DNA from: Jeotgalibaca dankookensis
GTDB lineage: Bacteria; Bacillota; Bacilli; Lactobacillales; Aerococcaceae
Direction: 5' to 3'
NCBI RefSeq assembly: GCF_002005405.1
Contig: NZ_CP019728.1
Coordinates: 558,001 to 622,000, forward strand
Length of the DNA: 64,000 nucleotides
Shown here: positions 27,374 through 36,407 of the stretch, piece by piece
Position numbering within the stretch: the first letter of the stretch is position 1
How the letters are laid out: every line of letters starts with the position of its first letter
Made by a program: the position numbers and the translations under genes
The notes under the pieces: generated by a model
Told to the model about the DNA's origin: nothing
Databases searched by the model: none
The model's input: only the letters and a program-made list of their open reading frames with translations

Positions 27374-27802
27374 TTGAAAATTTTAGAAGCGATTGATACA
27401 TTATTTGCTGAGAAAAAATTACCACTAAAAAGACAAGATATTCCTAATAATCAATATTTATACCAAGGAAATTTTCAAATTCGTCCAGGTAGAAGAATTC
27501 CATTCGGTCTGGTAATTGCAGAGGGAGAAGAAATAGTAGATTTCCAAATAAGTTTTAAAAGACTTGCCTATTTGACGAATTATGATGACAAAACAAAAAT
27601 TTTAGAGTTACTCAATGAGTTGAACAATACAAAGACTTTTTATTACCGAGCTTGTTTAGCAGCAGACGGCGAAATTTTTCTGAAGGCAATGGGAAAAACG
27701 ACTGAAGATGTCCGTCCTATTTATGAGCAATTAGTGATTGGATCCAGAGTAGCAAAACTAGTAATTGATGAACTTGAAAAAATAATTCCACCAGTTGAAT
27801 AA
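27374..27802 (+). CDS. Conserved-looking protein of unknown function, 142 residues
   Basis: I do not recognise the family. It is soluble, without signal peptide or membrane segment. Alternating short hydrophobic strands (FGLVIAEGEEIVDFQISF; FYYRACLAADGEIFLKAM) lie between an N-terminal helix and a C-terminal amphipathic helix (SRVAKLVIDELEKII). That two-layer layout resembles YbjN/type III chaperone-like folds, but this is inference only. TTG start with GAAGGGGGT nearby. It is monocistronic between terminators, with an extended -10 promoter, which supports it being a real gene. Confidence 0.8.
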   Translation: MKILEAIDTLFAEKKLPLKRQDIPNNQYLYQGNFQIRPGRRIPFGLVIAEGEEIVDFQISFKRLAYLTNYDDKTKILELLNELNNTKTFYYRACLAADGEIFLKAMGKTTEDVRPIYEQLVIGSRVAKLVIDELEKIIPPVE

Positions 27803-27806
27803 GCGC

Positions 27807-27836
27807 AAAAGCCACCAATTATTGGTGGCTTTTTTT
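27807..27836 (+). terminator. Intrinsic terminator
   Basis: AAAAGCCACCAAT and ATTGGTGGCTTTT form a perfect stem with almost no loop residues, followed by T residues. Confidence 0.92.
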
Positions 27837-27873
27837 AGAAAAAACGAACGGCCTAAAGTGGTTCTTAACTCGC

Positions 27874-27879
27874 TATAAT
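27874..27879 (+). promoter_or_regulatory. -10 element of the esterase gene
   Basis: TATAAT at 58 nt before the GTG start; no convincing -35. Confidence 0.4.
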
Positions 27880-27936
27880 GGTAAACTTATATTAATAGGT
27901 TAATGAACCAATTAGTTGCAGAAAGGCGATGTCAAC

Positions 27937-28701
27937 GTGATTATAGTAAATGAATTTGAGATTTCAAATATACCGGTTATAGAAATGGTTGAGAAAGATG
28001 CCACCAATAAAAAGCTGCCACTCGCTTTTTTTCTTCATGGATTTACCAATCAAAAAGAACATGGCTTGATGCCGGGTTATGAAATGGCACGACAAGGCAT
28101 GCGGGTAATAATTCCAGATGCATTTTTGCATGGTGAAAGAAAAGACGAGTCTTTTTCTGAATCAAAAGAGAGAGCATTTTGGGAGATTGAGTGGAAAACA
28201 GTTCATGAGTTACCAGATATCGTCGATTATTATGTTTCTAAAGGTCTTGCAGCTAAAAATGATGTTAGTGTAACAGGACTTTCGATGGGAGGCATTGCGG
28301 TTTGCATGGCGATGGTAAAGTATCCGTGGATTCGTTCGGCTGCCTGCCTTATGGGAAATCCCAATCCCTTGCACTTTACTAATTGGTTGTTAACTTCAAA
28401 ATGGCAGACTGATCGTGAAGAATTACAAGTTATCAGTCCGGAAGCAATCGATGAGATGATGAAAGACTTTATTCCGCTAACGCTACAAGCTTTTCCGGAG
28501 AAAATTGCCGGTCGGCCGTTTTATATTTGGCACGGGAAGGCAGATGATACAGTACCTTTTTCACATATGCAACACTTTGCAAATGAACTTGTTGGCAAAG
28601 ATTATGCACGACAGGTTCATGTCGATTTTTATGAAGGATATGGCCATAAGGTACCGTTAGAAGTTTTTAAAAAAATGGCACTGTTTTTAGCTAGTCAGTA
28701 A
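27937..28701 (+). CDS. Alpha/beta-hydrolase (YitV/YtmA-like esterase)
   Basis: 254-residue serine hydrolase resembling Bacillus YitV. It has the oxyanion region LAFFLHGFTNQKEH, nucleophile elbow GLSMGGIA (Ser about residue 117), then GKADDTVPFSH (acid Asp) and the catalytic His in GYGHKVPLEVF. Natural substrate unknown; the family has short-chain esterase activity. The frame extends to TTG 27916, but AAAGG about ten bases ahead of GTG 27937 supports the latter. Confidence 0.88.
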   Translation: MIIVNEFEISNIPVIEMVEKDATNKKLPLAFFLHGFTNQKEHGLMPGYEMARQGMRVIIPDAFLHGERKDESFSESKERAFWEIEWKTVHELPDIVDYYVSKGLAAKNDVSVTGLSMGGIAVCMAMVKYPWIRSAACLMGNPNPLHFTNWLLTSKWQTDREELQVISPEAIDEMMKDFIPLTLQAFPEKIAGRPFYIWHGKADDTVPFSHMQHFANELVGKDYARQVHVDFYEGYGHKVPLEVFKKMALFLASQ

Positions 28702-28761
28702 GAAGTTGTGAATCTATAAAGGCCTTGTTAAAATAAAGAAGAGAAAACAGGAGGTGATTGA

Positions 28762-29100
28762 ATGGCTAACACGGTTGAATATACAAATGAAGAAATAGAA
28801 TCAATTAAGGATCGTGCTCTTGAGGCACTTGAGACCGTTATAGACCCTGAATTAGGAATCGATATTGTGAATTTAGGTTTGATCTATGATGTCATCATTG
28901 AAAATGATGGATTCTGTCAAGTTAACTTAACACTTACAACTATGGGTTGCCCATTGGCTGATGTAATTACAGATGAAATTAATCGTGCATTAAAGACAAT
29001 CCCTGAAATCAGTGACATAAAAACAAAGTTGGTTTGGTACCCAGCGTGGACGACTGAACGAATGTCTCGCTACGCGCGTATTGCATTAGGTATCAGATAA
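28762..29100 (+). CDS. DUF59/MIP18-type iron-sulfur cluster assembly factor
   Basis: 112 residues of the PaaD/SufT-like metal-sulfur assembly family. The hallmark segment VIDPELGIDIVNLGLIYDV is followed by LTTMGCPLADVITDEI containing the conserved Cys, and the end TTERMSRYARIALGI typical of Firmicutes YitW-like members. Thought to help insert Fe-S clusters. AGGAGGTG before ATG. Lies 60 nt after the esterase and may share its transcript; in Bacillus yitV and yitW are also neighbours, supporting both calls. Confidence 0.92.
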   Translation: MANTVEYTNEEIESIKDRALEALETVIDPELGIDIVNLGLIYDVIIENDGFCQVNLTLTTMGCPLADVITDEINRALKTIPEISDIKTKLVWYPAWTTERMSRYARIALGIR

Positions 29101-29183
29101 GAAGTGTGAATGACGCCTACATAAAGTGGATAAAGTTTTCTAATTTTATCGTTACCCTTGGTTATTGAAAAGGAGAGGTATTT

Positions 29184-31781
29184 ATGGAAGTAGAAAAAAT
29201 GACACAAACGATGCAAGATGCAATAGGCGAAGCACAAAATGTTGCGGCTACAAGAAAACATCAATTCATTGAAATTCCTCATCTTTGGAAAATATTTCTT
29301 CAACCCCAATCTTTTGCGCGCAACGTCTACCAAGAGATAGGGGTAGATATAGACGCTTTTGAAAATTTTATCGATATCCAGTTAGATAAAATTTCTCAAG
29401 TGAGTGGGACCAACATTCAATACGGTCAGTCTATTGGACAAAATTTGTACCAACTACTCTCAAATGCGCAGCAAGAAATGACTCTGTTTCAAGATGAATA
29501 TTTGTCAACAGAAGTAGTCCTACTCGCTATATTTTCTTTGAAAAATCATCCGATTACTACTTACTTAGTAAAACAGGGGATAACAAAAGAAAAAATGAAA
29601 CAATACATTACAACAATTAGAGGAGGAGAGCGTGTGACCTCGAAAAATCAAGAAGACAACTATCAAGCGCTTGAAAAATATGGAATCGATTTGGTTCAAG
29701 CGATGAAGAGTGGTCAAGAAGATCCCGTCATTGGACGTGATGAAGAAATTCGTGATGTTATTCGTATCTTATCCCGTAAGACAAAAAATAATCCCGTCCT
29801 AATTGGTGAACCAGGTGTAGGTAAAACGGCAATAGTGGAAGGATTAGCACAGCGGATTGTCCGTAAAGACGTTCCAGACAACCTAAGAGATAAAACGATT
29901 TTTTCTTTAGATATGGGTTCTTTAATTGCCGGTGCAAAATATCGTGGTGAGTTTGAAGAAAGATTGAAGGCTGTACTAAATGAAGTCAAAAAGAGTGAAG
30001 GTAAAATCATTCTTTTCATCGATGAGATCCATATGATTGTCGGTGCCGGAAAAACAGAAGGAAGCATGGATGCAGGGAACCTCTTAAAACCCATGTTAGC
30101 CAGAGGTGAACTACATTGTATTGGTGCAACAACCTTGGATGAATACCGCCAAAATTTTGAAAAAGATAAAGCACTTGAACGGCGTTTCCAACGTGTCATT
30201 GTCTCGGAGCCTACTGTAGCAGATACCATCAGTATCTTACGTGGATTAAAAGAACGGTTTGAAATTCACCACAGTGTTAGCATCCATGATAATGCACTTG
30301 TAGCGGCCGCAACCTTATCAGACCGTTATATTACCGATCGTTTTTTACCCGATAAAGCAATTGACTTAGTAGACGAGGCGTGTGCAAGTATCAAAGTAGA
30401 GATGAACTCTATGCCAACAGAACTAGATCAAGTGACACGTCGTCTCATGCAATTAGAAATCGAAGAAGCCGCTTTGAAGCAAGAGTCAGATACACTTAGC
30501 CAACAGCGACTTGAGCAGCTCCAAGAAGAGTTAGCCCAAACGCGTGAAGAAGCTAATCGCTTGAAAATGCAATGGGAAATTGAAAAAGAAGAAGCAGAAA
30601 AAATTCGTTCAAAACGAGAAGAACTTGATAAAGCGAAACGACAACTAGAAGAAGCCGAAGGGGAGTATGATTTAGAAAAAGCTGCTGTACTAAGGCACGG
30701 TACCATTCCGCAATTACAAAAAGAAGTATTAGCGATGGAAGAAAAAAATGAAGAGAGTAATCATTCGCTTACAAGATTAGTTCAAGAGGCTGTGACAGAG
30801 AATGAAATAGCTGTCGTAGTAGCACGATTAACAGGCATTCCAGTTACCAAACTCGTTGAAGGGGATCGCGAAAAATTGTTGAAGTTAAGCGAAACCCTGC
30901 ATAAACGCGTAGTTGGGCAGGAAGAAGCGGTTGAAAGTGTGACGAATGCGGTTTTACGCTCGCGTGCGGGCTTACAGTCACTAAATAGACCCATTGGCAG
31001 CTTTCTCTTTTTAGGCCCGACAGGGGTCGGTAAAACAGAATTAGCTAAGGCTTTAGCTGAAAACCTCTTTGATTCGGAGGACCACATGGTACGAATCGAT
31101 ATGAGTGAATATATGGAAAAATATTCAGTAAGCCGTTTGGTGGGGGCACCTCCTGGTTATGTCGGTTATGAAGAAGGAGGACAATTAACTGAAGCAGTCA
31201 GAAGAAGTCCTTACACCATTATTTTATTAGATGAAATCGAAAAGGCGCATCCTGACGTCTTTAATATCCTCTTACAAGTACTAGATGATGGCCGATTAAC
31301 GGATTCAAAAGGTAGAACAGTCGACTTTAAGAATACTGTTTTAATCATGACTAGTAATTTAGGTTCAGAATTATTATTAGAGAGTATGGATGAAGAAGGT
31401 CAAATATCAAACCAAGCAGAAGAGCAAGTTATGGCATTGCTTCGTGCAACCTTTAAACCAGAATTTTTAAATCGGATTGATGACACAGTGTTATTCTCTC
31501 CTTTAACAAAAAAAGATATTCGTACGATTGTGGCCAAAAATATAGCCGAGTTAGAAGAACGATTAGCTCAACGTCATATTCAGTTAGAGTTGACATCTGA
31601 AGCTGTTGAGTGGATTGCTGATAATGCATACGATAGCCAGTATGGAGCGAGACCACTCCGAAGATTTATTACCAATCATATCGAAAACCCATTAGCACGT
31701 GAAATTATCAAAGGAACAATCGATGAGGATAGTAGTGTAAAAATAAAATTAGAAAATAATCATCTTGTTTTTGCCCATTAA
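29184..31781 (+). CDS. clpB: ATP-dependent disaggregase ClpB
   Basis: Hsp104-type AAA+ chaperone that rescues aggregated proteins with DnaK. 865 residues: N-domain, NBD1 with GEPGVGKTA (about 208), [13 protein letters not shown] and arginine finger region; the long coiled-coil middle domain (about 410-525) that separates ClpB from ClpC/ClpE; linker; NBD2 with [36 protein letters not shown] and a C-terminal sensor-2 region (GARPLRRFI). No ClpP-docking IGF loop seen. GGAGAGG precedes ATG. No CtsR or CIRCE operator is visible in the 83-nt upstream gap. Confidence 0.95.
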   Translation: MEVEKMTQTMQDAIGEAQNVAATRKHQFIEIPHLWKIFLQPQSFARNVYQEIGVDIDAFENFIDIQLDKISQVSGTNIQYGQSIGQNLYQLLSNAQQEMTLFQDEYLSTEVVLLAIFSLKNHPITTYLVKQGITKEKMKQYITTIRGGERVTSKNQEDNYQALEKYGIDLVQAMKSGQEDPVIGRDEEIRDVIRILSRKTKNNPVLIGEPGVGKTAIVEGLAQRIVRKDVPDNLRDKTIFSLDMGSLIAGAKYRGEFEERLKAVLNEVKKSEGKIILFIDEIHMIVGAGKTEGSMDAGNLLKPMLARGELHCIGATTLDEYRQNFEKDKALERRFQRVIVSEPTVADTISILRGLKERFEIHHSVSIHDNALVAAATLSDRYITDRFLPDKAIDLVDEACASIKVEMNSMPTELDQVTRRLMQLEIEEAALKQESDTLSQQRLEQLQEELAQTREEANRLKMQWEIEKEEAEKIRSKREELDKAKRQLEEAEGEYDLEKAAVLRHGTIPQLQKEVLAMEEKNEESNHSLTRLVQEAVTENEIAVVVARLTGIPVTKLVEGDREKLLKLSETLHKRVVGQEEAVESVTNAVLRSRAGLQSLNRPIGSFLFLGPTGVGKTELAKALAENLFDSEDHMVRIDMSEYMEKYSVSRLVGAPPGYVGYEEGGQLTEAVRRSPYTIILLDEIEKAHPDVFNILLQVLDDGRLTDSKGRTVDFKNTVLIMTSNLGSELLLESMDEEGQISNQAEEQVMALLRATFKPEFLNRIDDTVLFSPLTKKDIRTIVAKNIAELEERLAQRHIQLELTSEAVEWIADNAYDSQYGARPLRRFITNHIENPLAREIIKGTIDEDSSVKIKLENNHLVFAH

Positions 31782-31791
31782 AGTAAAGGCG

Positions 31792-31819
31792 CGATAGTAT
31801 GATAAATTGTCACTATCGC
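31792..31819 (+). terminator. Possible terminator after clpB
   Basis: GCGATAG/CTATCGC arms with TGA/TCA inside; the tail has few T residues, so termination may be weak. Confidence 0.5.
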
Positions 31820-31901
31820 TATCTTTATTGAATAAAATGCGATAAAATAAGGGTATCACAAAATTTCATAAGCAGTCCTCAGTTAGGAGGTGGTAAATGT
31901 G

Positions 31902-32498
31902 ATGGAAGTTCTTTTCTTGATTGTCGGATTTATTAGTCTCGTTCTATTGCTTTTTACCAATCGTTTTTTAGTCTTTGGCTTTTTGTCAATCGCTAGTTTC
32001 CTCAGTTATTTCATGATTGTGGGAAGTGGAACATGGTTAAGTTTTTTCTTGTTTCTATTTGGAATATTACTTATTATACTTGAGTTATTTATCCCTAATT
32101 TCGGGTTAATTGGTATAATTGGAGGGTTATCTTTAGGGTTTGGGTATTTTACTAGCCAAGTGGATGTATGGGGAAGCGTACTTGATTTAGCACTTGCTTT
32201 TATCCTTGCAACAGTAACTGCTTTTATATTATTGAAAAAAGGATATAGTTTTTTACCTGCTAAGACGCTTGTATTAGGGACATCCATGCAGAAAGAACAA
32301 GGGTATTCAGCTGGTAAAGACTACTCTGCGTATTTAAGAAGAAGAGGGGTTGCGGTAACTACTCTAAGGCCTTCAGGAAAAGTTGAGATAGATGGAAATG
32401 TTTTAGATGTTGTCAGTAACGGACCAATCATTCGTGAAGGGTCTGAAGTTGAAGTTATCCACGTTGAAGGAACAAAAATAATAGTCAGGGAGTTGTAG
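31902..32498 (+). CDS. NfeD-like membrane protein
   Basis: NfeD-family partner of flotillins. About 198 residues: four or five membrane segments in the first 115 residues ([28 protein letters not shown] is typical) and a soluble C-terminal OB-fold ([27 protein letters not shown] ... [16 protein letters not shown]). AGGAGGTGG sits before adjacent GTG 31899 and ATG 31902; I use the ATG. Directly followed by floA, 4 nt apart, as yqeZ-yqfA in Bacillus. Lacks the serine-protease domain of long NfeD forms. Confidence 0.92.
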   Translation: MEVLFLIVGFISLVLLLFTNRFLVFGFLSIASFLSYFMIVGSGTWLSFFLFLFGILLIILELFIPNFGLIGIIGGLSLGFGYFTSQVDVWGSVLDLALAFILATVTAFILLKKGYSFLPAKTLVLGTSMQKEQGYSAGKDYSAYLRRRGVAVTTLRPSGKVEIDGNVLDVVSNGPIIREGSEVEVIHVEGTKIIVREL

Positions 32499-32502
32499 AA
32501 AA

Positions 32503-33483
32503 ATGCCAGAAGGATTTATTGGATTAATTGTCATTACTGTTATTCTTATCCTAGTACTGTCACTGTTTTTCCGTTTTGTGCCAGTAGGTTTATGGATTAC
32601 TGCCTATTTCTCAGGGGTTAAAGTTAAAATATCTGATCTAATCGGTATGCGTTTGAGACGTGTAACACCAAGTATGATTGTACAACCAATGATTAAATCG
32701 ACTAAAGCAGGTTTAGATATTGATATTAATGAACTAGAAGCCCATTATTTAGCAGGTGGAGACATTAATTTAGTCATTGATGCTTTAATTGCAGCCCAAC
32801 GTGCCAACATTGATCTTGGCTTCAAGCAAGCTGCAGCTATTGATTTAGCAGGACGTAATGTATTTGAAGCAGTACAAGTAAGCGTTAATCCCAAAGTCAT
32901 TGAAACACCTATTATTGCAGGTGTGGCTATGAATGGGATTGAGGTTCAAGCAAAAGCTAAAGTAACAGTACGTGCCAACATCGAACGACTTGTTGGTGGG
33001 GCAGGAGAAGAAACAATTATTGCCCGTGTTGGTGAAGGGATTGTTACAACAGTAGGCTCAGCCATAACCCATTCCCAAGTATTGGAAAATCCTGACTCTA
33101 TTTCACAAACAATTTTACGAAAAGGATTAGATTCAGGAACAGCTTTTGAAATTCTATCCATTGATATTGCAGACGTGGATGTTGGACGAAACGTTGGGGC
33201 GAAACTACAAGCCGAACAAGCCGAGGCTGACAAGCGTGTGGCCCAAGCAAAAGCCGAAGAAAAACGTTCATTAGCTGTTGCAGAAGAACAAGAAATGATT
33301 GCTGAAGTTCAAAGACAGCGTGCTAAAGTTGTTGAAGCAGAAGCACAAGTACCATTGGCTATGGCTGAAGCTCTACGCAATGGAAACTTAGGTGTGATGG
33401 ATTATTATAAAATGAAAAATGTCAATGCTGACACAGAAATGAGAAGTTCGCTAGCTGGCGATAAAGATAGACGTGATTCCTAA
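32503..33483 (+). CDS. floA: Flotillin-like protein FloA
   Basis: Scaffold of functional membrane microdomains. 326 residues: membrane-inserted N-terminal hydrophobic segment (about 5-30), an SPFH-type region ([45 protein letters not shown]), and a C-terminal coiled coil rich in Ala/Glu/Gln ([24 protein letters not shown]) for oligomerisation. Ends in TAATG overlapping the next gene. Length agrees with Bacillus FloA (YqfA). Confidence 0.96.
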   Translation: MPEGFIGLIVITVILILVLSLFFRFVPVGLWITAYFSGVKVKISDLIGMRLRRVTPSMIVQPMIKSTKAGLDIDINELEAHYLAGGDINLVIDALIAAQRANIDLGFKQAAAIDLAGRNVFEAVQVSVNPKVIETPIIAGVAMNGIEVQAKAKVTVRANIERLVGGAGEETIIARVGEGIVTTVGSAITHSQVLENPDSISQTILRKGLDSGTAFEILSIDIADVDVGRNVGAKLQAEQAEADKRVAQAKAEEKRSLAVAEEQEMIAEVQRQRAKVVEAEAQVPLAMAEALRNGNLGVMDYYKMKNVNADTEMRSSLAGDKDRRDS

Positions 33484-34169
33484 TGGCAGGAATAGCTATC
33501 GCATTCGTTTTTAACTTTATAATTGTCCTTTTTGTGGCTTTTGTTGTAGGAAAGTTTTTAAGAGATTTAATGCAAAATGCTCGTAGCAGTGCCTATCGAA
33601 ATACAAGTGCTCAGGGGCAAAACACTCAAGTAAACCAAACAAAAACAGTAGAAAGTAGTCGGTCAGTTGCTAATAATTTACAATTACTGTTAAAGAAGGA
33701 ACCAGCTGAGCAGTATCAAATCTTGCGTGAAAGATTGCCGGAACGTTACCATAAAGAATTAAAAAGTGTCTATACATCATCACAGTCCAAACTTGCGGTT
33801 ATAAAGTTTATAAGACGTAAAGATATATGGCCGTATTTGCAAGATTTGAAAGTATCAGAAGGAGTACGAAATCTAAATAAACAACCAAGAATAGACCAAA
33901 GAAAAAATACGACACAAAGGTTATCTGGAAATTTAAAACAAGATACTTCGTACAAACCGGTAGAGATGGAAAAATACATCAACGATTTTACTGATGAATA
34001 TGATAATTATGGTGTTTATTTTGACCAATTATTAGGAGATATTTCCTCGGGATTACAACCCCCGACAAAGGAAATAATTCAAATCGAAAAAATTACAGAA
34101 TCTAAGGAAAAAAAATGGTTGCGGCAGGCTATTATAGGAAGTACTATTCTAGAACGCCCAAAACATTAA
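33483..34169 (+). CDS. Uncharacterised membrane-anchored protein coupled to floA
   Basis: 228 residues, family not recognised. One N-terminal membrane helix (about residues 3-25, FVFNFIIVLFVAFVVGKF), a short Ser/Gln-rich linker, then a soluble region with a basic helical part and a charged acidic C-terminal segment (YINDFTDEYDNYGVYF). The start overlaps the floA stop by one base, so translation is coupled and a role with FloA/NfeD is likely. Bacillus has a different, shorter third gene (yqfB) at this place. A terminator ends the operon. Confidence 0.83.
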   Translation: MAGIAIAFVFNFIIVLFVAFVVGKFLRDLMQNARSSAYRNTSAQGQNTQVNQTKTVESSRSVANNLQLLLKKEPAEQYQILRERLPERYHKELKSVYTSSQSKLAVIKFIRRKDIWPYLQDLKVSEGVRNLNKQPRIDQRKNTTQRLSGNLKQDTSYKPVEMEKYINDFTDEYDNYGVYFDQLLGDISSGLQPPTKEIIQIEKITESKEKKWLRQAIIGSTILERPKH

Positions 34170-34193
34170 TTTTTAATTAATGGCATAGATTTG

Positions 34194-35467
<1,274 letters not shown>

Positions 35468-35528
35468 TAATTTATGTTATGATTTCTCATAGATTATTAA
35501 TTGAATATATTAATGGAGGTCAATAGTT

Positions 35529-35843
35529 ATGAATGGTATTGTAATGTTAGGTTTTTATGGACTTTTATTTGGAGTCATGTATTTCTTGATGATTCGTCCA
35601 CAAAAAAAACGTGCTAAAGAAACACAAGATATGCTAAGTCAAATGAAGCCAGGGGATAAAGTTGTCACAATTGGAGGACTTCACGGTATTATTGATGAAG
35701 TTAACGCAACCGATAATACAGTAACGTTGGACTGTGAAGGGATTTTCTTAACTTTTGAAAAGAGATCAATTGCTCGTATCAAAGAATCTGGATTAGGTGC
35801 AACCGTAAGTGACCCTATTGTTGACAGTCAAATTGAAGAATAA
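35529..35843 (+). CDS. yajC: Preprotein translocase subunit YajC
   Basis: Small inner membrane partner of SecDF. 104 residues: one N-terminal membrane helix then FLMIRPQKKRAKETQDML, and the MKPGDKVVTIGGLHGII motif of the family. ATG behind TGGAGG. secDF is not in the window. Confidence 0.95.
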   Translation: MNGIVMLGFYGLLFGVMYFLMIRPQKKRAKETQDMLSQMKPGDKVVTIGGLHGIIDEVNATDNTVTLDCEGIFLTFEKRSIARIKESGLGATVSDPIVDSQIEE

Positions 35844-35872
35844 TGTTTTTGCAGTAATGGAGTGAGAAGCGA

Positions 35873-36154
35873 ATGGCTGAAGAAAAACCGGATTATTATG
35901 AAGAATTACTCCCATGGTTTGAATTGAAGGTGTCTGAATTTTCTAAAGAAGGCTATCCAAATATTGAAACAGAAAGTATCTATCTTTGTTTTAAAAACTT
36001 TGTATGGAAGCATACGTTACCGGAACATTATTATCAACGCGTATTCGATATCATGAAATTTAGTGCAAATCAATATTTCGATTATGAATCACTAGAAGCT
36101 CAAATCTATAATGTCTCTTCTTTAGAAGATATTGACTTTAATGATTTCTTATAA
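35873..36154 (+). CDS. comN: ComN-like post-transcriptional regulator
   Basis: 93-residue acidic protein of the Post_transc_reg family, matching the layout of Bacillus ComN (a long N-terminal helix containing WFELKVSEFSKEGYPNIETESIYLCFKNFVWKH). ComN affects comE mRNA in Bacillus through DivIVA contact; that target cannot be inferred here. Its place right after tgt-yajC, as in Bacillus, supports the call. Confidence 0.85.
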   Translation: MAEEKPDYYEELLPWFELKVSEFSKEGYPNIETESIYLCFKNFVWKHTLPEHYYQRVFDIMKFSANQYFDYESLEAQIYNVSSLEDIDFNDFL

Positions 36155-36165
36155 AACAATGATTT

Positions 36166-36188
36166 AAGAGACCGTAACGGGTCTCTTT
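36166..36188 (+). terminator. Intrinsic terminator after comN
   Basis: AAGAGACC/GGTCTCTT stem, 6-nt loop, then a run of T. Confidence 0.9.
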
Positions 36189-36279
36189 TTTATTTGATAA
36201 AAGCGACATGTACTATATTTGCACATCATGTATAACGATTCACAAACTTTAATTGGCTATATAAGTTGTCAATTCAAAA

Positions 36280-36294
36280 ATGAAAACGCAATCA
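36280..36294 (+). promoter_or_regulatory. cre site (CcpA operator) upstream of adhE
   Basis: ATGAAAACGCAATCA fits all fixed positions of the cre consensus WTGNAANCGNWNNCW. Located 114-128 nt before the adhE start; indicates carbon catabolite control. Confidence 0.7.
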
Positions 36295-36312
36295 GTGTTT
36301 TTCATTGTGTAT

Positions 36313-36330
36313 ATGTGAAAGTAATCACAA
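36313..36330 (+). promoter_or_regulatory. Rex- or CRP/FNR-type palindrome upstream of adhE
   Basis: TGTGA-N6-TCACA with perfect arms (36314-36329). It agrees at 15 of 18 places with the Rex consensus TTGTGAAWWWWTTCACAA and also equals the CRP/ArcR-type half-site arrangement. Redox control of adhE by Rex is usual in Firmicutes. The rest of the ~250-nt gap after comN holds the leader; no firm -35/-10 pair could be placed. Confidence 0.65.
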
Positions 36331-36407
36331 TAGACTATGTACTCTCTGAAGGTGCTGATATACAATGTTCTTGTAGAGTAATTAATAAATTATTAGGAGA
36401 GATCATG

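Noticed and set aside
29714-30229. 171-codon open frame on the minus strand inside clpB
   Set aside because: It mirrors the conserved NBD1 coding region, has no family motif and is Ser/Pro-rich as expected of an antisense shadow.
36305-36330. Longer TTGTG...CACAA palindrome as a Rex site
   Set aside because: The outer TTGTG is 26 bp from the far end, too long for the 18-bp Rex site; the inner TGTGA-N6-TCACA has the right size.
36219-36404. 62-codon N-terminal extension of adhE
   Set aside because: Not AdhE-like; it spans the cre and palindromic operators, and AGGAGAG lies just before ATG 36405/36408.
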